From Sporosarcina sp. Marseille-Q4063 (lineage in GTDB: Bacteria > Bacillota > Bacilli > Bacillales_A > Planococcaceae): a DNA stretch of 64,000 nt. Each line of letters opens with the position of its first letter. Position 1 is the stretch's first letter. The position numbers and the translations under genes were made by a program. Shown here in pieces: positions 1 through 8,306 of the stretch. Where the stretch lies: NCBI RefSeq assembly GCF_018309085.1, contig NZ_CP070502.1, positions 744,001-808,000 on the forward strand, in the 5' to 3' direction. A model generated the notes under the pieces. The model did no database searches, had not been told where the DNA came from, and worked only from the letters and a program-made list of their open reading frames with translations.

Positions 1-317
1 AGGCTTGTTTGAACAAGGTAGCCGTTATTAACGGCCCATATGTAAAGGAACCAATTCCCTGATATTAGGACTGAGGCAAGAAATAGCAACCAAAAGTTAA
101 GTTGGGATTTCCAAAGCCTTTTTATGTCTTCAAATAAGTATCGACCGTTTTTCAAAAGTAATATGAGCAATAGCGTTGAAATGAAAGCCCAAACAATACG
201 GCTAAGTAGTATTTCCGCACTTGGTACGTTATCGATGCTTTTCCAATACACCGGCAATATCCCCCATATTAAATAAGAAGAAATAGCCAATAGGACGCCA
301 CTTTTTTCTTTTCCCAA
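1..317 (-). CDS. rarD: RarD-type EamA family transporter (5' part only)
   Basis: Integral membrane transporter of the EamA/DMT superfamily, RarD subgroup; substrate unknown. The reading frame starts at TTG (317-315) and runs open off the left edge, giving about 105 residues. A GAGGTG ribosome site lies 9 bases upstream of this TTG; the only nearby ATG, at the upstream GTGAATGG, reads into a stop after 18 codons. Visible hallmarks are the N-terminal membrane helix with SSYLIWGILPVYWK (about residues 13-26) and the SGNWFLYIWAVNNG segment (about 86-99), both typical of RarD. Three membrane helices can be seen. The C-terminal two thirds are outside the window. Family assignment is firm; function is known only by homology. 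Confidence 0.85.
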   Translation of the reverse strand, partial: MGKEKSGVLLAISSYLIWGILPVYWKSIDNVPSAEILLSRIVWAFISTLLLILLLKNGRYLFEDIKRLWKSQLNFWLLFLASVLISGNWFLYIWAVNNGYLVQTS

Positions 318-349
318 TTGACCATTCACCTCGCGTTATGAAATTCAAG

Positions 350-451
350 AAAAACTTTTGGGGCTTCTACATAAATGAGAAATCTTTGACACGGATCCGT
401 TGATTTCCCAAAAATAATCGTAAAAACTCCTCACCTAAAAAGCCCCAAAAG
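350..451 (-). terminator. Possible long-loop terminator after the acyl-CoA synthetase gene
   Basis: A perfect 12-bp inverted repeat (AAGCCCCAAAAG at 440-451, CTTTTGGGGCTT at 355-366) is followed on the minus strand by a short T run. The loop of about 73 bases is unusually long, so this may be a terminator with an internal structure or a chance inverted repeat. Confidence 0.35.
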
Positions 452-461
452 CAAAAAAGAT

Positions 462-2030
462 TTATTGTTCTTTTTTACGTAGTTCAACACGCATGATTTT
501 ACCTGATGCTGTTTTTGGCATTTCGTCGATGAATTCGATTTTACGCGGGTATTTGTATGGTGCTGTTAGTGATTTTACATGGTCTTGAATTTCTTTTGCC
601 AAGCCCTCTTCATTTTTTCTGCTTGGATCGCGAAGTACGATAAAGGCTTTTACGATATTTCCGCGGGTTGCGTCCGGGCTTGCTACAACTGCGCATTCTT
701 TAATTGCCTTGTGTTGCAGCAATGCTTCTTCAACCTCGAATGGCCCTATTGTGTAACCGGAGCTTATGATGATGTCGTCGCCGCGTCCTTCAAACCAAAA
801 GTAGCCATCTTCGTCCATTTTTGCTCGGTCGCCGGTTACGTAGTAATCGCCGCGAAATTGCATGCTCGTTCTTTCAGGATCGTTTAAATATTCTTTGAAC
901 AAAGCGGGTGTCGATACATGAACCGCGATGTCGCCGACTTCTCCTGCTGACGCTGGTTTTCCTTGGTCATTAATGATTTCCACACGATTTCCTGGTGTTG
1001 GTTTACCCATCGATCCTGCTCTAGCTTCCATACCAACCATCGTGCCTACGAGTAATGTATTTTCAGTTTGCCCGTAGCCATCTCTTACTTCTAATGAAAA
1101 ACTTTCTTGGAAAGTAGTAACAACTTCTTGATTAAGCGGTTCACCGGCAGACACAGCACTTCGAATCGATGATAAATCATGGTCTTGAAGATTTTCTACA
1201 ATGGCCATGAAGCGATATTCAGTCGGTGTGCAACATAAAACATTTACATTGTTTTCTTTAATTAAATTAAAATACGTTTCTGCGTCGAACTTGCCGTCGT
1301 AAACCAGTCCCGTTGCACCGCTGCCAAGAACAGATAGAAATGGTGTCCAAATCCATTTTTGCCATCCAGGTGCCGCAGTAGCCCATACGACATCATTCTC
1401 TTCAATACCAAGCCAGTTTGCCCCAGTAGTTCTTAAATGAGCGTATGCCCAAGCGTGCGTATGTACAACTCCCTTTGGTGACCCTGTTGTTCCTGAAGTA
1501 TACGATAGAAATGCCATATCTGAACTTTTTGTTTCAGGTCCTGCAAAATCAGTTGAAGCATGCGCCAATAAATCAGTCAACGATTTTTCATCGTTTTTTG
1601 CTTTTCCAATAACGAAATGTTGAACACCTTCCATATTTTTCACGTCATTAAATTGACTTGAAAAGGCGTCAAACGAAACGATTGCTTTCGCATTACTATG
1701 GACCAAACGATAATCAATATCCGAAGGTCTGAGCATTTCAGAACTTGGTATGACAACTAGACCCGCTTTTAGTGCGCCAATATAGGTGACGTATGCTTCG
1801 ATTAACCGAGGCACCATAACCAACACGACATCACCTTTGTTTAACCCATTCTCCGTAAAAACGTTTGCAGCTTGATTGGACAAATTAATAAGCTCTTCAT
1901 AAGTAATTTCTTTCTTTTCACCTTTTGAGTTTATGTATATAAGTGCCTTTAAACTTTTATTGTTAGCATACTTTTCAAACTCACTAACAAGGTTATATTG
2001 TTCGGGTGCAACTAGTTGTTCGCGATTCAT
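462..2030 (-). CDS. mbcS: Acyl-CoA synthetase, MbcS-like
   Basis: AMP-forming acyl-CoA ligase of 522 residues that activates a short or branched carboxylic acid to its CoA thioester in the cytoplasm. The adenylation core motif SYTSGTTGSPKG is at about residues 176-187 and is canonical. The C-terminal TASGKIMR motif carries the catalytic lysine (about K511). Position next to an alpha/beta SASP cluster and thiI matches B. subtilis ytcI/mbcS, whose product is described as a methylbutanoyl-CoA synthetase. Substrate here is inferred from that synteny. The ATG start has a GGGAGGAAA ribosome site. It is a paralog of the acsA product at about 18 kb but has an intact core motif. Confidence 0.85.
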   Translation of the reverse strand: MNREQLVAPEQYNLVSEFEKYANNKSLKALIYINSKGEKKEITYEELINLSNQAANVFTENGLNKGDVVLVMVPRLIEAYVTYIGALKAGLVVIPSSEMLRPSDIDYRLVHSNAKAIVSFDAFSSQFNDVKNMEGVQHFVIGKAKNDEKSLTDLLAHASTDFAGPETKSSDMAFLSYTSGTTGSPKGVVHTHAWAYAHLRTTGANWLGIEENDVVWATAAPGWQKWIWTPFLSVLGSGATGLVYDGKFDAETYFNLIKENNVNVLCCTPTEYRFMAIVENLQDHDLSSIRSAVSAGEPLNQEVVTTFQESFSLEVRDGYGQTENTLLVGTMVGMEARAGSMGKPTPGNRVEIINDQGKPASAGEVGDIAVHVSTPALFKEYLNDPERTSMQFRGDYYVTGDRAKMDEDGYFWFEGRGDDIIISSGYTIGPFEVEEALLQHKAIKECAVVASPDATRGNIVKAFIVLRDPSRKNEEGLAKEIQDHVKSLTAPYKYPRKIEFIDEMPKTASGKIMRVELRKKEQ

Positions 2031-2095
2031 AATATTTCCTCCCTTCGTAATAATCTAAGTATACTAAGAGCAGCTGGATATTTCAAAAAAACTTT

Positions 2096-2127
2096 AAAAA
2101 ACCGCCCCGGAATAAATTCCGAGACGG
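2096..2127 (-). terminator. Terminator of SASP gene 1
   Basis: An 11-bp GC-rich stem (CCGTCTCGGAA pairing with TTCCGGGGCGG through G-U wobbles) with a 4-base loop, followed by T residues on the minus strand. Nearly the same hairpin follows each of the three SASP genes. Confidence 0.85.
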
Positions 2128-2142
2128 CTTTCATTTACTTAA

Positions 2143-2355
2143 TTATTGGTTTTGATTTCCACTCATTTGTGATTGGGCTTGACGGACTAATCGCTTTGTA
2201 ATTTCTCCGCCGACGGATCCGTTGGCACGCGATGTCGTGTCTGGTCCCATTTGAACACCGAACTCTGAAGCAATTTCGTTCTTCATTTGATCAAGTGCCT
2301 GTCTGACTCCTGGTACTAGAAGTTGGTTTGAGTTGTTTCCACCACTGTTTGGCAT
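2143..2355 (-). CDS. Alpha/beta-type small acid-soluble spore protein (copy 1)
   Basis: A 70-residue alpha/beta-type SASP, which coats and protects DNA in the dormant spore and is degraded by the GPR protease at germination. The GPR-site motif NEIASEFGV lies at about residues 26-34, and the second conserved block [13 protein letters not shown] is near the C-terminus. The start MPNSGG is chosen because AAGGAGGTG sits just upstream; the open frame runs further but would include the promoter. It has its own sigma-G promoter and terminator. Its DNA is closer to copy 3 than to the adjacent copy 2. Confidence 0.95.
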   Translation of the reverse strand: MPNSGGNNSNQLLVPGVRQALDQMKNEIASEFGVQMGPDTTSRANGSVGGEITKRLVRQAQSQMSGNQNQ

Positions 2356-2378
2356 GACTAACACCTCCTTGTGACATA

Positions 2379-2407
2379 TAGAATGCACCGGGATGAAAAA
2401 ATCATAC
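2379..2407 (-). promoter_or_regulatory. Sigma-G promoter of SASP gene 1
   Basis: The minus strand reads GTATG (2407-2403), a 17-base spacer, then CATTCTA (2385-2379). This fits the forespore sigma-G consensus GHATR-N17/18-CATNHTA exactly. Confidence 0.88.
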
Positions 2408-2460
2408 ACAACATGAATTCTTAGTAAACTCGAGGCAGCTCAATAAGTCAAAAAACTTTT

Positions 2461-2492
2461 AAAAAACGCCCCGGAATAAATTCCGAGACGGC
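2461..2492 (-). terminator. Terminator of SASP gene 2
   Basis: The same GC-rich hairpin as after copy 1, with a few substitutions, followed by a T-rich stretch on the minus strand. Confidence 0.82.
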
Positions 2493-2506
2493 CTTCATTT
2501 AGTTAA

Positions 2507-2716
2507 TTATTGGTTTTGTTGTCCACTCATTTGTGATTGGGCTTGACGAACTAATCGCTTAGTTATTTCTCCGCCGACGGATCCGTTGGCACGCGACGTC
2601 GTATCTGATCCCATTTGAACTCCGAACTCTGATGCGATTTCGTTTTTCATTTGATCGAGTGCCTGTCTTACTCCTGGTACTAGAAGTTGGTTTGAGTTAC
2701 CACCACTGTTTGGCAT
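2507..2716 (-). CDS. Alpha/beta-type small acid-soluble spore protein (copy 2)
   Basis: A 69-residue alpha/beta-type SASP with the GPR-site motif NEIASEFGV and the C-terminal [13 protein letters not shown] block. It differs from copies 1 and 3 by GSDTTSR in place of GPDTTSR and by a QQNQ tail. The MPNSGG start is preceded by AAGGAGGTG. The longer open frame in this phase runs through the promoter and the previous terminator and is not translated. It is the middle member of a tandem triplication with a period of about 360 bp that includes promoter, gene and terminator. Confidence 0.95.
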   Translation of the reverse strand: MPNSGGNSNQLLVPGVRQALDQMKNEIASEFGVQMGSDTTSRANGSVGGEITKRLVRQAQSQMSGQQNQ

Positions 2717-2739
2717 GACTAACACCTCCTTATAAAATA

Positions 2740-2768
2740 TAGAATGCACAGGAATGAAAAAATCATGC
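2740..2768 (-). promoter_or_regulatory. Sigma-G promoter of SASP gene 2
   Basis: GCATG (2768-2764), a 17-base spacer, then CATTCTA (2746-2740) on the minus strand matches the sigma-G consensus. Confidence 0.88.
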
Positions 2769-2809
2769 AAAACACTATTTATCAGTAAACTTAGAGCAGC
2801 TGGATATTT

Positions 2810-2841
2810 AAAAAACCGCCCCGGAATAAATTCCGAGACGG
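2810..2841 (-). terminator. Terminator of SASP gene 3
   Basis: Near-identical copy of the SASP gene 1 terminator hairpin, followed by a T run on the minus strand. Confidence 0.85.
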
Positions 2842-2863
2842 CTTTCATTTACTTAATTAATGG

Positions 2864-3073
2864 TTATTGTTGTTTTCCGCTCATTTGTGATTGGGCTTGA
2901 CGAACTAATCGCTTTGTAATTTCTCCGCCGACGGATCCGTTGGCACGCGATGTCGTGTCTGGTCCCATTTGAACACCGAACTCTGAAGCAATTTCGTTCT
3001 TCATTTGATCAAGTGCCTGTCTTACTCCTGGAACTAGAAGTTGGTTTGAGTTACCGCTGTTGTTGTTTGGCAT
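2864..3073 (-). CDS. Alpha/beta-type small acid-soluble spore protein (copy 3)
   Basis: A 69-residue alpha/beta-type SASP, first of the three in transcription order. It carries the [12 protein letters not shown]-site motif, GPDTTSR and [13 protein letters not shown]. The N-terminal Asn-rich stretch (NNNSGNSN) and the C-terminal GKQQ tail are its main differences. A GGAGGTG ribosome site precedes the ATG. Long stretches are identical in DNA to copy 1 although copy 2 lies between them. Confidence 0.95.
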   Translation of the reverse strand: MPNNNSGNSNQLLVPGVRQALDQMKNEIASEFGVQMGPDTTSRANGSVGGEITKRLVRQAQSQMSGKQQ

Positions 3074-3096
3074 GACTAACACCTCCTTGTGACATA

Positions 3097-3125
3097 TAGA
3101 ATGCACCGGAATGAAAAAATCATGC
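3097..3125 (-). promoter_or_regulatory. Sigma-G promoter of SASP gene 3
   Basis: GCATG (3125-3121), a 17-base spacer, then CATTCTA (3103-3097) on the minus strand matches the sigma-G consensus. Confidence 0.88.
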
Positions 3126-3185
3126 GTGTCGTTTTATTGGTAATTTATTCTTTTAGAAAAACCAACTAAAAAACGGCCAAGATTA

Positions 3186-4388
3186 TTACAGAAAGTCAGC
3201 AAACTCGTCTTTCTCTTGTCTCGGTAAATGATAAATCTTTCGTTCGTTGATCGCTTCTTCAATAAGTGGTTCAAAATCAACAAAACTTTCGTAGTGCTTA
3301 ACCTTTTCTAACTTTGGTTTTGTTTTAGGTTTAGCTGGCGTAAAAATTGTGCAACAGTCTTCATAGGGACGAATGGAAATATCATACGTTCCAATTTTGG
3401 TTGCTAAATCGATAATTTCAAGCTTATCAAATGAAATTAACGGGCGTAATACGGGCGTTGACGTTACCGCGTTAATTGCAGTTAAGCTATCGAGCGTCTG
3501 ACTCGCTACTTGACCCAGGCTTTCTCCCGAAATAATACCTAATGCGTCAGCTTCTACACGGACTTTATCAGCTATTTGCATCATTATTCTTCGAGTTGTC
3601 GTCATTAATTCGCCGTCAGGAATTTTGTTAACAATCAATTGTTGGAGTTCGGTAAAAGGTATTACATGAAGTCTAACGGAAGAACCGAAAGAACTTAATT
3701 TTTCAGCAAGATCAATCACTTTTTGTTTTGCAAGTTCACTTGTAAACGGTGGACTTTCAAAATGAATCGCGTCAATTGCAACGCCGCGTTTCATCAGTAA
3801 GTAGCCAGCTACAGGGCTGTCAATGCCACCTGATAACATAAGAAGCGATCTTCCATTAGACCCAACCGGCATTCCGCCAGCACCTGGATAGACCTTCGAT
3901 GTCAGGAAAGCCCCTTCTAGTCGAATATCTACAAATAATAAAATATCTGGATTCTTCATTTGTACTGTAAGTTCCGGAAAATTCCGAAGTACATGCGACC
4001 CGATTTTTTGCTGCAATTCATTTGTTACAAAGGGAAACGATTTGTCGGTTCTTCTTATTTCTACTTTAAATGTTTTCCCATTCGTTTCGCCTGAACCTAC
4101 AACTTCTAGCGCAGTTTTCAAAATATCATCCATTGTTGCTGAACATTTGGCAACTGGACTGAATGATTGGATGCCAAAAACGAATGGTAATCGTTTTATC
4201 GCTTCTTCCATGTCATCCTTGCCATCGGCGTATAGAAACATACGGTCACGTTCAGATTTAATTTCAAAGGAAGTTAAATCACTTAAAGCCGTTTCTATAT
4301 TATTTTTTAACTTTCGAACAAAGTAATTTCGATTTCGACCTTTCAATGAAAGTTCGCCGTAACGAATTAATAACTCATTCCATTTCAT
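3186..4388 (-). CDS. thiI: tRNA 4-thiouridine synthase / thiazole sulfur carrier ThiI
   Basis: A 400-residue cytoplasmic enzyme that adenylates U8 of tRNA and installs sulfur, and in many bacteria also helps make the thiazole of thiamine. It shows an N-terminal ferredoxin-like and THUMP region (about residues 1-165), the PP-loop SGGIDS (186-191) and the YEDCCTIF segment holding the reactive cysteine. No rhodanese domain follows, as in Bacillus, where a partner cysteine desulfurase supplies sulfur. The ATG at 4388 is chosen over the more upstream frame because GAGGGGG precedes it and homologs begin MKWNELLIRYGE. It overlaps the 3' end of nifZ by 14 bases, so the two are translationally coupled. 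Confidence 0.95.
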   Translation of the reverse strand: MKWNELLIRYGELSLKGRNRNYFVRKLKNNIETALSDLTSFEIKSERDRMFLYADGKDDMEEAIKRLPFVFGIQSFSPVAKCSATMDDILKTALEVVGSGETNGKTFKVEIRRTDKSFPFVTNELQQKIGSHVLRNFPELTVQMKNPDILLFVDIRLEGAFLTSKVYPGAGGMPVGSNGRSLLMLSGGIDSPVAGYLLMKRGVAIDAIHFESPPFTSELAKQKVIDLAEKLSSFGSSVRLHVIPFTELQQLIVNKIPDGELMTTTRRIMMQIADKVRVEADALGIISGESLGQVASQTLDSLTAINAVTSTPVLRPLISFDKLEIIDLATKIGTYDISIRPYEDCCTIFTPAKPKTKPKLEKVKHYESFVDFEPLIEEAINERKIYHLPRQEKDEFADFL

Positions 4389-5520
4389 TTGATTTCCCCC
4401 TCTGTAAAATGTCAACGAAACTAGAAAATACTTTTTCAAATTTCACCACATCGGATAATTCATTGTTTTCACCAAAACTAATGCGAATGACGCCTTGTTT
4501 ATATGGTTCAGTTAGTCCAATTGCTTCAATTACATGTCCAGCTTGTCCACTTTTCGATGAACAAGCACTAGATGTAGAAACAGTGATGCCATTTTCCTGA
4601 AAATGATTGACAGCAACTTCACCTTTAATTCTAAAAAAGGCAATCGATAATATATGCGGTGCGCTATTTTTTTCTGCCAGTATGATGACATCTTTTGTAT
4701 CTTTTATATAATTCACCAAACGTTGTCGCCAGTTGGAATAAATTTCAGTCGTATTTTTCTCAGTTATTAGACGCATAGCTAAAGCAAGAGCCGCCGCATC
4801 TGGTACAGATACCGTGCCGCTGCGAATACCAAACTCTTGTCCCCCGCCAAAATTTATCGATTCTGGAAGCAGACCTTTACGTGTAATTAAAGCGCCAGAG
4901 CCTTTTAACCCGTGAATTTTATGAGCAGATACCGTTATCGCATCCGGACCTTCGTCAGCGATTGAAACTGGCAACATCCCGATACTTTGAACCGTATCGG
5001 AATGAAAAATTGCGCGAGAATGCTGTTTTATTATTTTTGCGCATTCTTCAATAGGTTGGATTGTTCCTATTTCATTATTCACATGCATGATGCTTACTAC
5101 GGTAGTATCTTCTCTAAGTTTTTCGGCCAATTCATCCACTGAAATCATGCCGAATTCATTAACCGATAAATAATCGACAACAAATCCTTCTTTTTCAAGT
5201 TGCTTAGCGGCATTAATAATTGAAGGATGTTCAATTGACGTCGTAATGATATGGTTTCCCCTAGATTTAAATTTACGCGCAAAACCTAATAGCGCTAAAT
5301 TATTCGCTTCTGTTCCGCCGGAAGTAAAAATCACTCGTCCGTCGGGCGCCCCAACGATTGACAGTATTTGTTCACGCGATCTTTCGAGAAGCGCTTCCGC
5401 TTCTTTTCCAGCAAGGTGCAATGAAGCTGCGTTGGCATAAAATCTTTTATTCACTTTGATAAAAGATGAAAGCACTTCCTCACTTGGAGCCGTCGTTGCA
5501 CTATTATCTAAATAAATCAT
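4375..5520 (-). CDS. nifZ: Cysteine desulfurase, NifZ/IscS family
   Basis: A 381-residue PLP enzyme that removes sulfur from cysteine and passes a persulfide to a partner, here almost certainly ThiI, whose gene overlaps its 3' end. The fold-type I aminotransferase class V signature is clear: TSGGTEANN (66-74), H-containing SIEHPS (95-100), the PLP lysine in VSAHKIHG (K201) and the catalytic cysteine in STSSACSSKSG (C320). Assignment as NifZ rather than the Fe-S-cluster enzyme SufS or IscS rests on the adjacent thiI, as in B. subtilis. Confidence 0.93.
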   Translation of the reverse strand: MIYLDNSATTAPSEEVLSSFIKVNKRFYANAASLHLAGKEAEALLERSREQILSIVGAPDGRVIFTSGGTEANNLALLGFARKFKSRGNHIITTSIEHPSIINAAKQLEKEGFVVDYLSVNEFGMISVDELAEKLREDTTVVSIMHVNNEIGTIQPIEECAKIIKQHSRAIFHSDTVQSIGMLPVSIADEGPDAITVSAHKIHGLKGSGALITRKGLLPESINFGGGQEFGIRSGTVSVPDAAALALAMRLITEKNTTEIYSNWRQRLVNYIKDTKDVIILAEKNSAPHILSIAFFRIKGEVAVNHFQENGITVSTSSACSSKSGQAGHVIEAIGLTEPYKQGVIRISFGENNELSDVVKFEKVFSSFVDILQRGKSNEME

Positions 5521-5579
5521 GAAAAACCATTCCTTATTTTTATTTGCCCTGATTATGGACAGTTATTCACTTCTTTTCG

Positions 5580-5622
5580 TAACAAAGCCACCTGCACAAA
5601 TGATAAGTGTGCGGTGGCTGTA
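5580..5622 (-). terminator. Hairpin after ezrA
   Basis: The minus strand forms AGCCACCGCACA pairing with TGTGCAGGTGGCT across an 8-9 base loop, directly after the ezrA stop. The following T run is short (TTTGTTA), so termination may be partial, allowing readthrough into nifZ-thiI. Confidence 0.55.
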
Positions 5623-5623
5623 G

Positions 5624-7336
5624 TTACTTCACAACTTCTTTAATTGGGTTATTTTCTTGTACAAGTTCTTCAATTCGATTCATTGCGCCTGGCTCAACGT
5701 CTTCAACAGCAGTCGCTGCTTCCTCTAGCGCTTTTTCGTAACGGAACTCTCTGAAGGAATTCTCAGCTTCTAATAGGCGTCTATGTACTTCTTCGTTTGA
5801 AGTACGGTAACGGTTTCCGTACTGGATTATCCATTCAATGAGCATTACGTTTTCCAAAAGTTCTTTCACTTTTTCACTAACGACATCCACTGATTGCTTG
5901 GCGTTTTCTAAATAATTATTGACCAAGTTCATATTTAACGGTACTTCTTCCAAGCTTTGATTGACGATGTAGATTTGCTCTTCGGCTTCTTCCAATCGCG
6001 CATCCATTTCATCAGGGATGCCTGGAATATTTCCTTTATAAAGAGAACGTTCGACATCTTGCATTTTTTTTGTTAATCGATCAAGTTCTTTACGCACATT
6101 GTTTTCATCGATTCGCAAGCTTTTGATACGTTCTGCGAAGCTCTCTCTTGCTATGGCGATTTGATCAAGTTCAGATACAATGGCTTGTAATTCTTCTTGT
6201 AAGCTTGACGCAGCTGACCCTTCATCCTCAATGCGCATCGTCAACAATTCAAAACGCTTGTTTAACTTTTCGAGTTGATCCATCGCTTCAGTCGGAATTT
6301 CTGACTCTTCTTCATTTAAACGATAACTTTGTTGGACTAATGCCGCTTCATCAAATGTGGATTTTGTTAATTCGGATACCTCAGCCAATTTTTCTGCAAT
6401 TAGCATATAGTTACCTTCAATAAATTGTTTTGCTACGACTTCATTTTCAAGTGCATCATAAAAAGCGTCGATTCTTTTGTTGATTGTATCTATTTTTTCC
6501 TGAATGGTATCAATTTGAAGCTTTTCTATTTTAATGATTAATGTATCAAGTGTCTTTTCAATCTCATCGAATTGTTTCGGAAGTTCTAAATGTTGCAAGT
6601 AATAGGATTGCTCTTCCATTCCTTTCGAACCGTTTCGAAGTTCGCGGATAGAAGCGGGAATTTTGTTTTGAAGTTCCACGAGTAATGATGGGATACGATC
6701 AATTAATGAAAAGAGATACTCCCCTTTTTCGCTTTGCGTGATAACAATTTCACGCGCTCGTAAATAATTGCCGTTTGCAGTTAATTCATCGTAATCGGCG
6801 AATTTCGGATTAAATGATTCAAGCTCTTCCTCAAGAGGTTTAACCGCCATTCCAAAGGAGTGTTGGTGAGCTAGAACTTTTTTTCGTGCGGCGCGATGAT
6901 ATTCTTTCAACAGTTCCATTTCAACGCGATTCTTCTCTTCACTACCGACAAGTTCGTTCAATTCTGCAAGAAGGTCGGTCATTTTCTTTTCGCAGAACTG
7001 AATTTTCTCTTCTATCTCTGCTTCGACTTTAGTCGCTTTACCGAACCGGAATCTATCGACAAAATCTTCGGCATCGAATAATAGTGAATCGATTTCGATC
7101 ATATGTATATCCATTACTTCGGTCCATTCATGTCGCCAACGTTCGAATTTTTCTTCAGTTTCGCCTGTCATATTTAATTGTTTTATTTTTGTCATTTCCT
7201 CAAAAATCGGTTCATGTTGGATTTTCAACTTTTTTTCTTCTAGTTTTGCAATTTGACGAATATGTTTACGCCTATATAAGAAGGCGATGATTGTTAAGAT
7301 TATAAGTGCGATAATTGGAATGATTAAGTATTTCAT
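5624..7336 (-). CDS. ezrA: Septation ring formation regulator EzrA
   Basis: A 570-residue membrane protein that interacts with FtsZ and limits Z-ring assembly away from midcell. One N-terminal transmembrane helix (about residues 2-22) is followed by a basic patch (YRRKHIRQ) and a long, charged, almost wholly coiled-coil cytoplasmic part with spectrin-like repeats. Length fits B. subtilis EzrA (about 562). The ATG at 7336 is preferred because AGGAGG lies 6 bases upstream; a TTG six codons earlier would use that site as coding sequence. Order ezrA-nifZ-thiI on one strand follows B. subtilis except that braB is absent here. Confidence 0.95.
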   Translation of the reverse strand: MKYLIIPIIALIILTIIAFLYRRKHIRQIAKLEEKKLKIQHEPIFEEMTKIKQLNMTGETEEKFERWRHEWTEVMDIHMIEIDSLLFDAEDFVDRFRFGKATKVEAEIEEKIQFCEKKMTDLLAELNELVGSEEKNRVEMELLKEYHRAARKKVLAHQHSFGMAVKPLEEELESFNPKFADYDELTANGNYLRAREIVITQSEKGEYLFSLIDRIPSLLVELQNKIPASIRELRNGSKGMEEQSYYLQHLELPKQFDEIEKTLDTLIIKIEKLQIDTIQEKIDTINKRIDAFYDALENEVVAKQFIEGNYMLIAEKLAEVSELTKSTFDEAALVQQSYRLNEEESEIPTEAMDQLEKLNKRFELLTMRIEDEGSAASSLQEELQAIVSELDQIAIARESFAERIKSLRIDENNVRKELDRLTKKMQDVERSLYKGNIPGIPDEMDARLEEAEEQIYIVNQSLEEVPLNMNLVNNYLENAKQSVDVVSEKVKELLENVMLIEWIIQYGNRYRTSNEEVHRRLLEAENSFREFRYEKALEEAATAVEDVEPGAMNRIEELVQENNPIKEVVK

Positions 7337-7456
7337 CGTCGTCCTCCTGTTCAATTAACTATACCCTTATATTATCCCATATCGTACCACGTTTGAATAC
7401 TAATTACTCGAAAAATGATATAAAAAATCTTTTTTGGTCGAATGAATTTACGGTTT

Positions 7457-7485
7457 TTGTATTTCCATGTCGAAAACTGTATACT
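7457..7485 (+). promoter_or_regulatory. Likely sigma-A promoter of msrC
   Basis: TTGTAT (7457-7462), 17-base spacer, TATACT (7480-7485), about 38 bases before the msrC start. It lies in the divergent ezrA-msrC gap. Confidence 0.6.
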
Positions 7486-7522
7486 AAATGTTATATATAT
7501 TAATTGAATAGGGGTGCTTTTT

Positions 7523-8002
7523 TTGAATTCAACTGTAGAATCGAATCACGCTATTTCTAAAGAGTATACACAACTATCCAACCAATTGGATGCACTTCTC
7601 ACAGGTGAAAGTAATTTAACTGCAAATTTAAGTAACGCGTCCGCATTATTAAATCAATTTTTCGATCGCATTAACTGGGTTGGGTTTTATTTAATGGAGG
7701 ACGGAGAACTTGTTCTCGGGCCTTTTCAAGGACTTCCGGCTTGTGTGCGTATTAAGGTTGGAAAAGGCGTGTGCGGAACTTCTGTTGAAAAAAGAGAATC
7801 GATTGTTGTACCGGATGTAAATGCTTTTCCTGGTCATATCGTCTGCGACGCGGCATCACGTTCTGAAATTGTTGTTCCGATTATTAAAGATGATGTTGTA
7901 TTGGGTGTGCTTGATATTGATAGTCCGGAATTAAACCGTTTTTCTGAGGAAGATCGCGTGGGGCTGGAGCTTGTTGTTTCGACTTTGGTAAAACATTTAT
8001 AA
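7523..8002 (+). CDS. msrC: Free methionine-(R)-sulfoxide reductase, GAF domain
   Basis: A 159-residue single GAF-domain protein that reduces free methionine-(R)-sulfoxide, a cytoplasmic oxidative-damage repair reaction. Three conserved cysteines expected for fRMsr are present: PACVRI, GKGVCGTS and HIVCDAAS. The C-terminal GVLDIDSP motif is also typical. The TTG at 7523 is chosen because AGGGGTG lies 6 bases upstream; a GTG three codons earlier would overlap that site. The syntenic B. subtilis gene is ytsP. Confidence 0.9.
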   Translation: MNSTVESNHAISKEYTQLSNQLDALLTGESNLTANLSNASALLNQFFDRINWVGFYLMEDGELVLGPFQGLPACVRIKVGKGVCGTSVEKRESIVVPDVNAFPGHIVCDAASRSEIVVPIIKDDVVLGVLDIDSPELNRFSEEDRVGLELVVSTLVKHL

Positions 8003-8013
8003 AAATAACTTTT

Positions 8014-8054
8014 GCGAGTACTTGAATGTTTCATTATTCGAGTACTCGTTTTAA
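8014..8054 (+). terminator. Terminator of msrC
   Basis: CGAGTACTTGAAT pairs with ATTCGAGTACTCG around a short loop, followed by TTTTAATT. A similar GAGTACTTG stem terminates the MFS gene at 45.7 kb. Confidence 0.8.
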
Positions 8055-8057
8055 TTA

Positions 8058-8189
8058 GACCGTTGATTTCCGTGGCGGGCTACGCTTTCCTGCGGGCGAG
8101 CGTCGAGCCGCTTCCCTCGCTACGCTCAGTCCAGGGTCTCGTCTGTCTCGCTGATTCCGCGGGAGTCTCCGCCCGCCACTCCAATCAAC
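8058..8189 (-). repeat. Dispersed ~130-bp GC-rich element with inverted ends (copy 1)
   Basis: Read on the minus strand this element begins GTTGATTGGAG and ends CGGAAATCAACGG, so its ends are inverted repeats of each other. It shares GACTCCCGCGGAAT, AGCGAGACAG, CGAGACCC and GCTCGCCCGCAGGAAAGCGT with the copy at 55876-56002, which is in the opposite orientation. It is clearly richer in GC than its surroundings and lies between two convergent genes. It has no coding capacity of its own; a 63-codon open frame through it is incidental. From memory, related elements are common in Bacillaceae and Planococcaceae genomes. Confidence 0.85.
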
Positions 8190-8256
8190 TTACTTCATTA
8201 TAGAAAGAAAGTTATTTGGTACTATCTTTCTTATTTCATTTAGCATACGTGTAAAC

Positions 8257-8302
8257 ACAAAAAAGTAAGTGGAAAATAATATGAATTCCACTTACTTTTT
8301 GA
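8257..8302 (-). terminator. Terminator of the methionine gamma-lyase gene
   Basis: AAAAAGTAAGTGGAA pairs with TTCCACTTACTTTTTT around a short AT-rich loop just after the stop codon; the symmetric A/T tails could serve either direction. Confidence 0.85.
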
Positions 8303-8306
8303 TTTG

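Noticed and set aside
8012..8203. 63-codon frame over the GC-rich element
   Set aside because: Non-coding repeat element; no start context; the other copy at 55.9 kb does not keep the frame.
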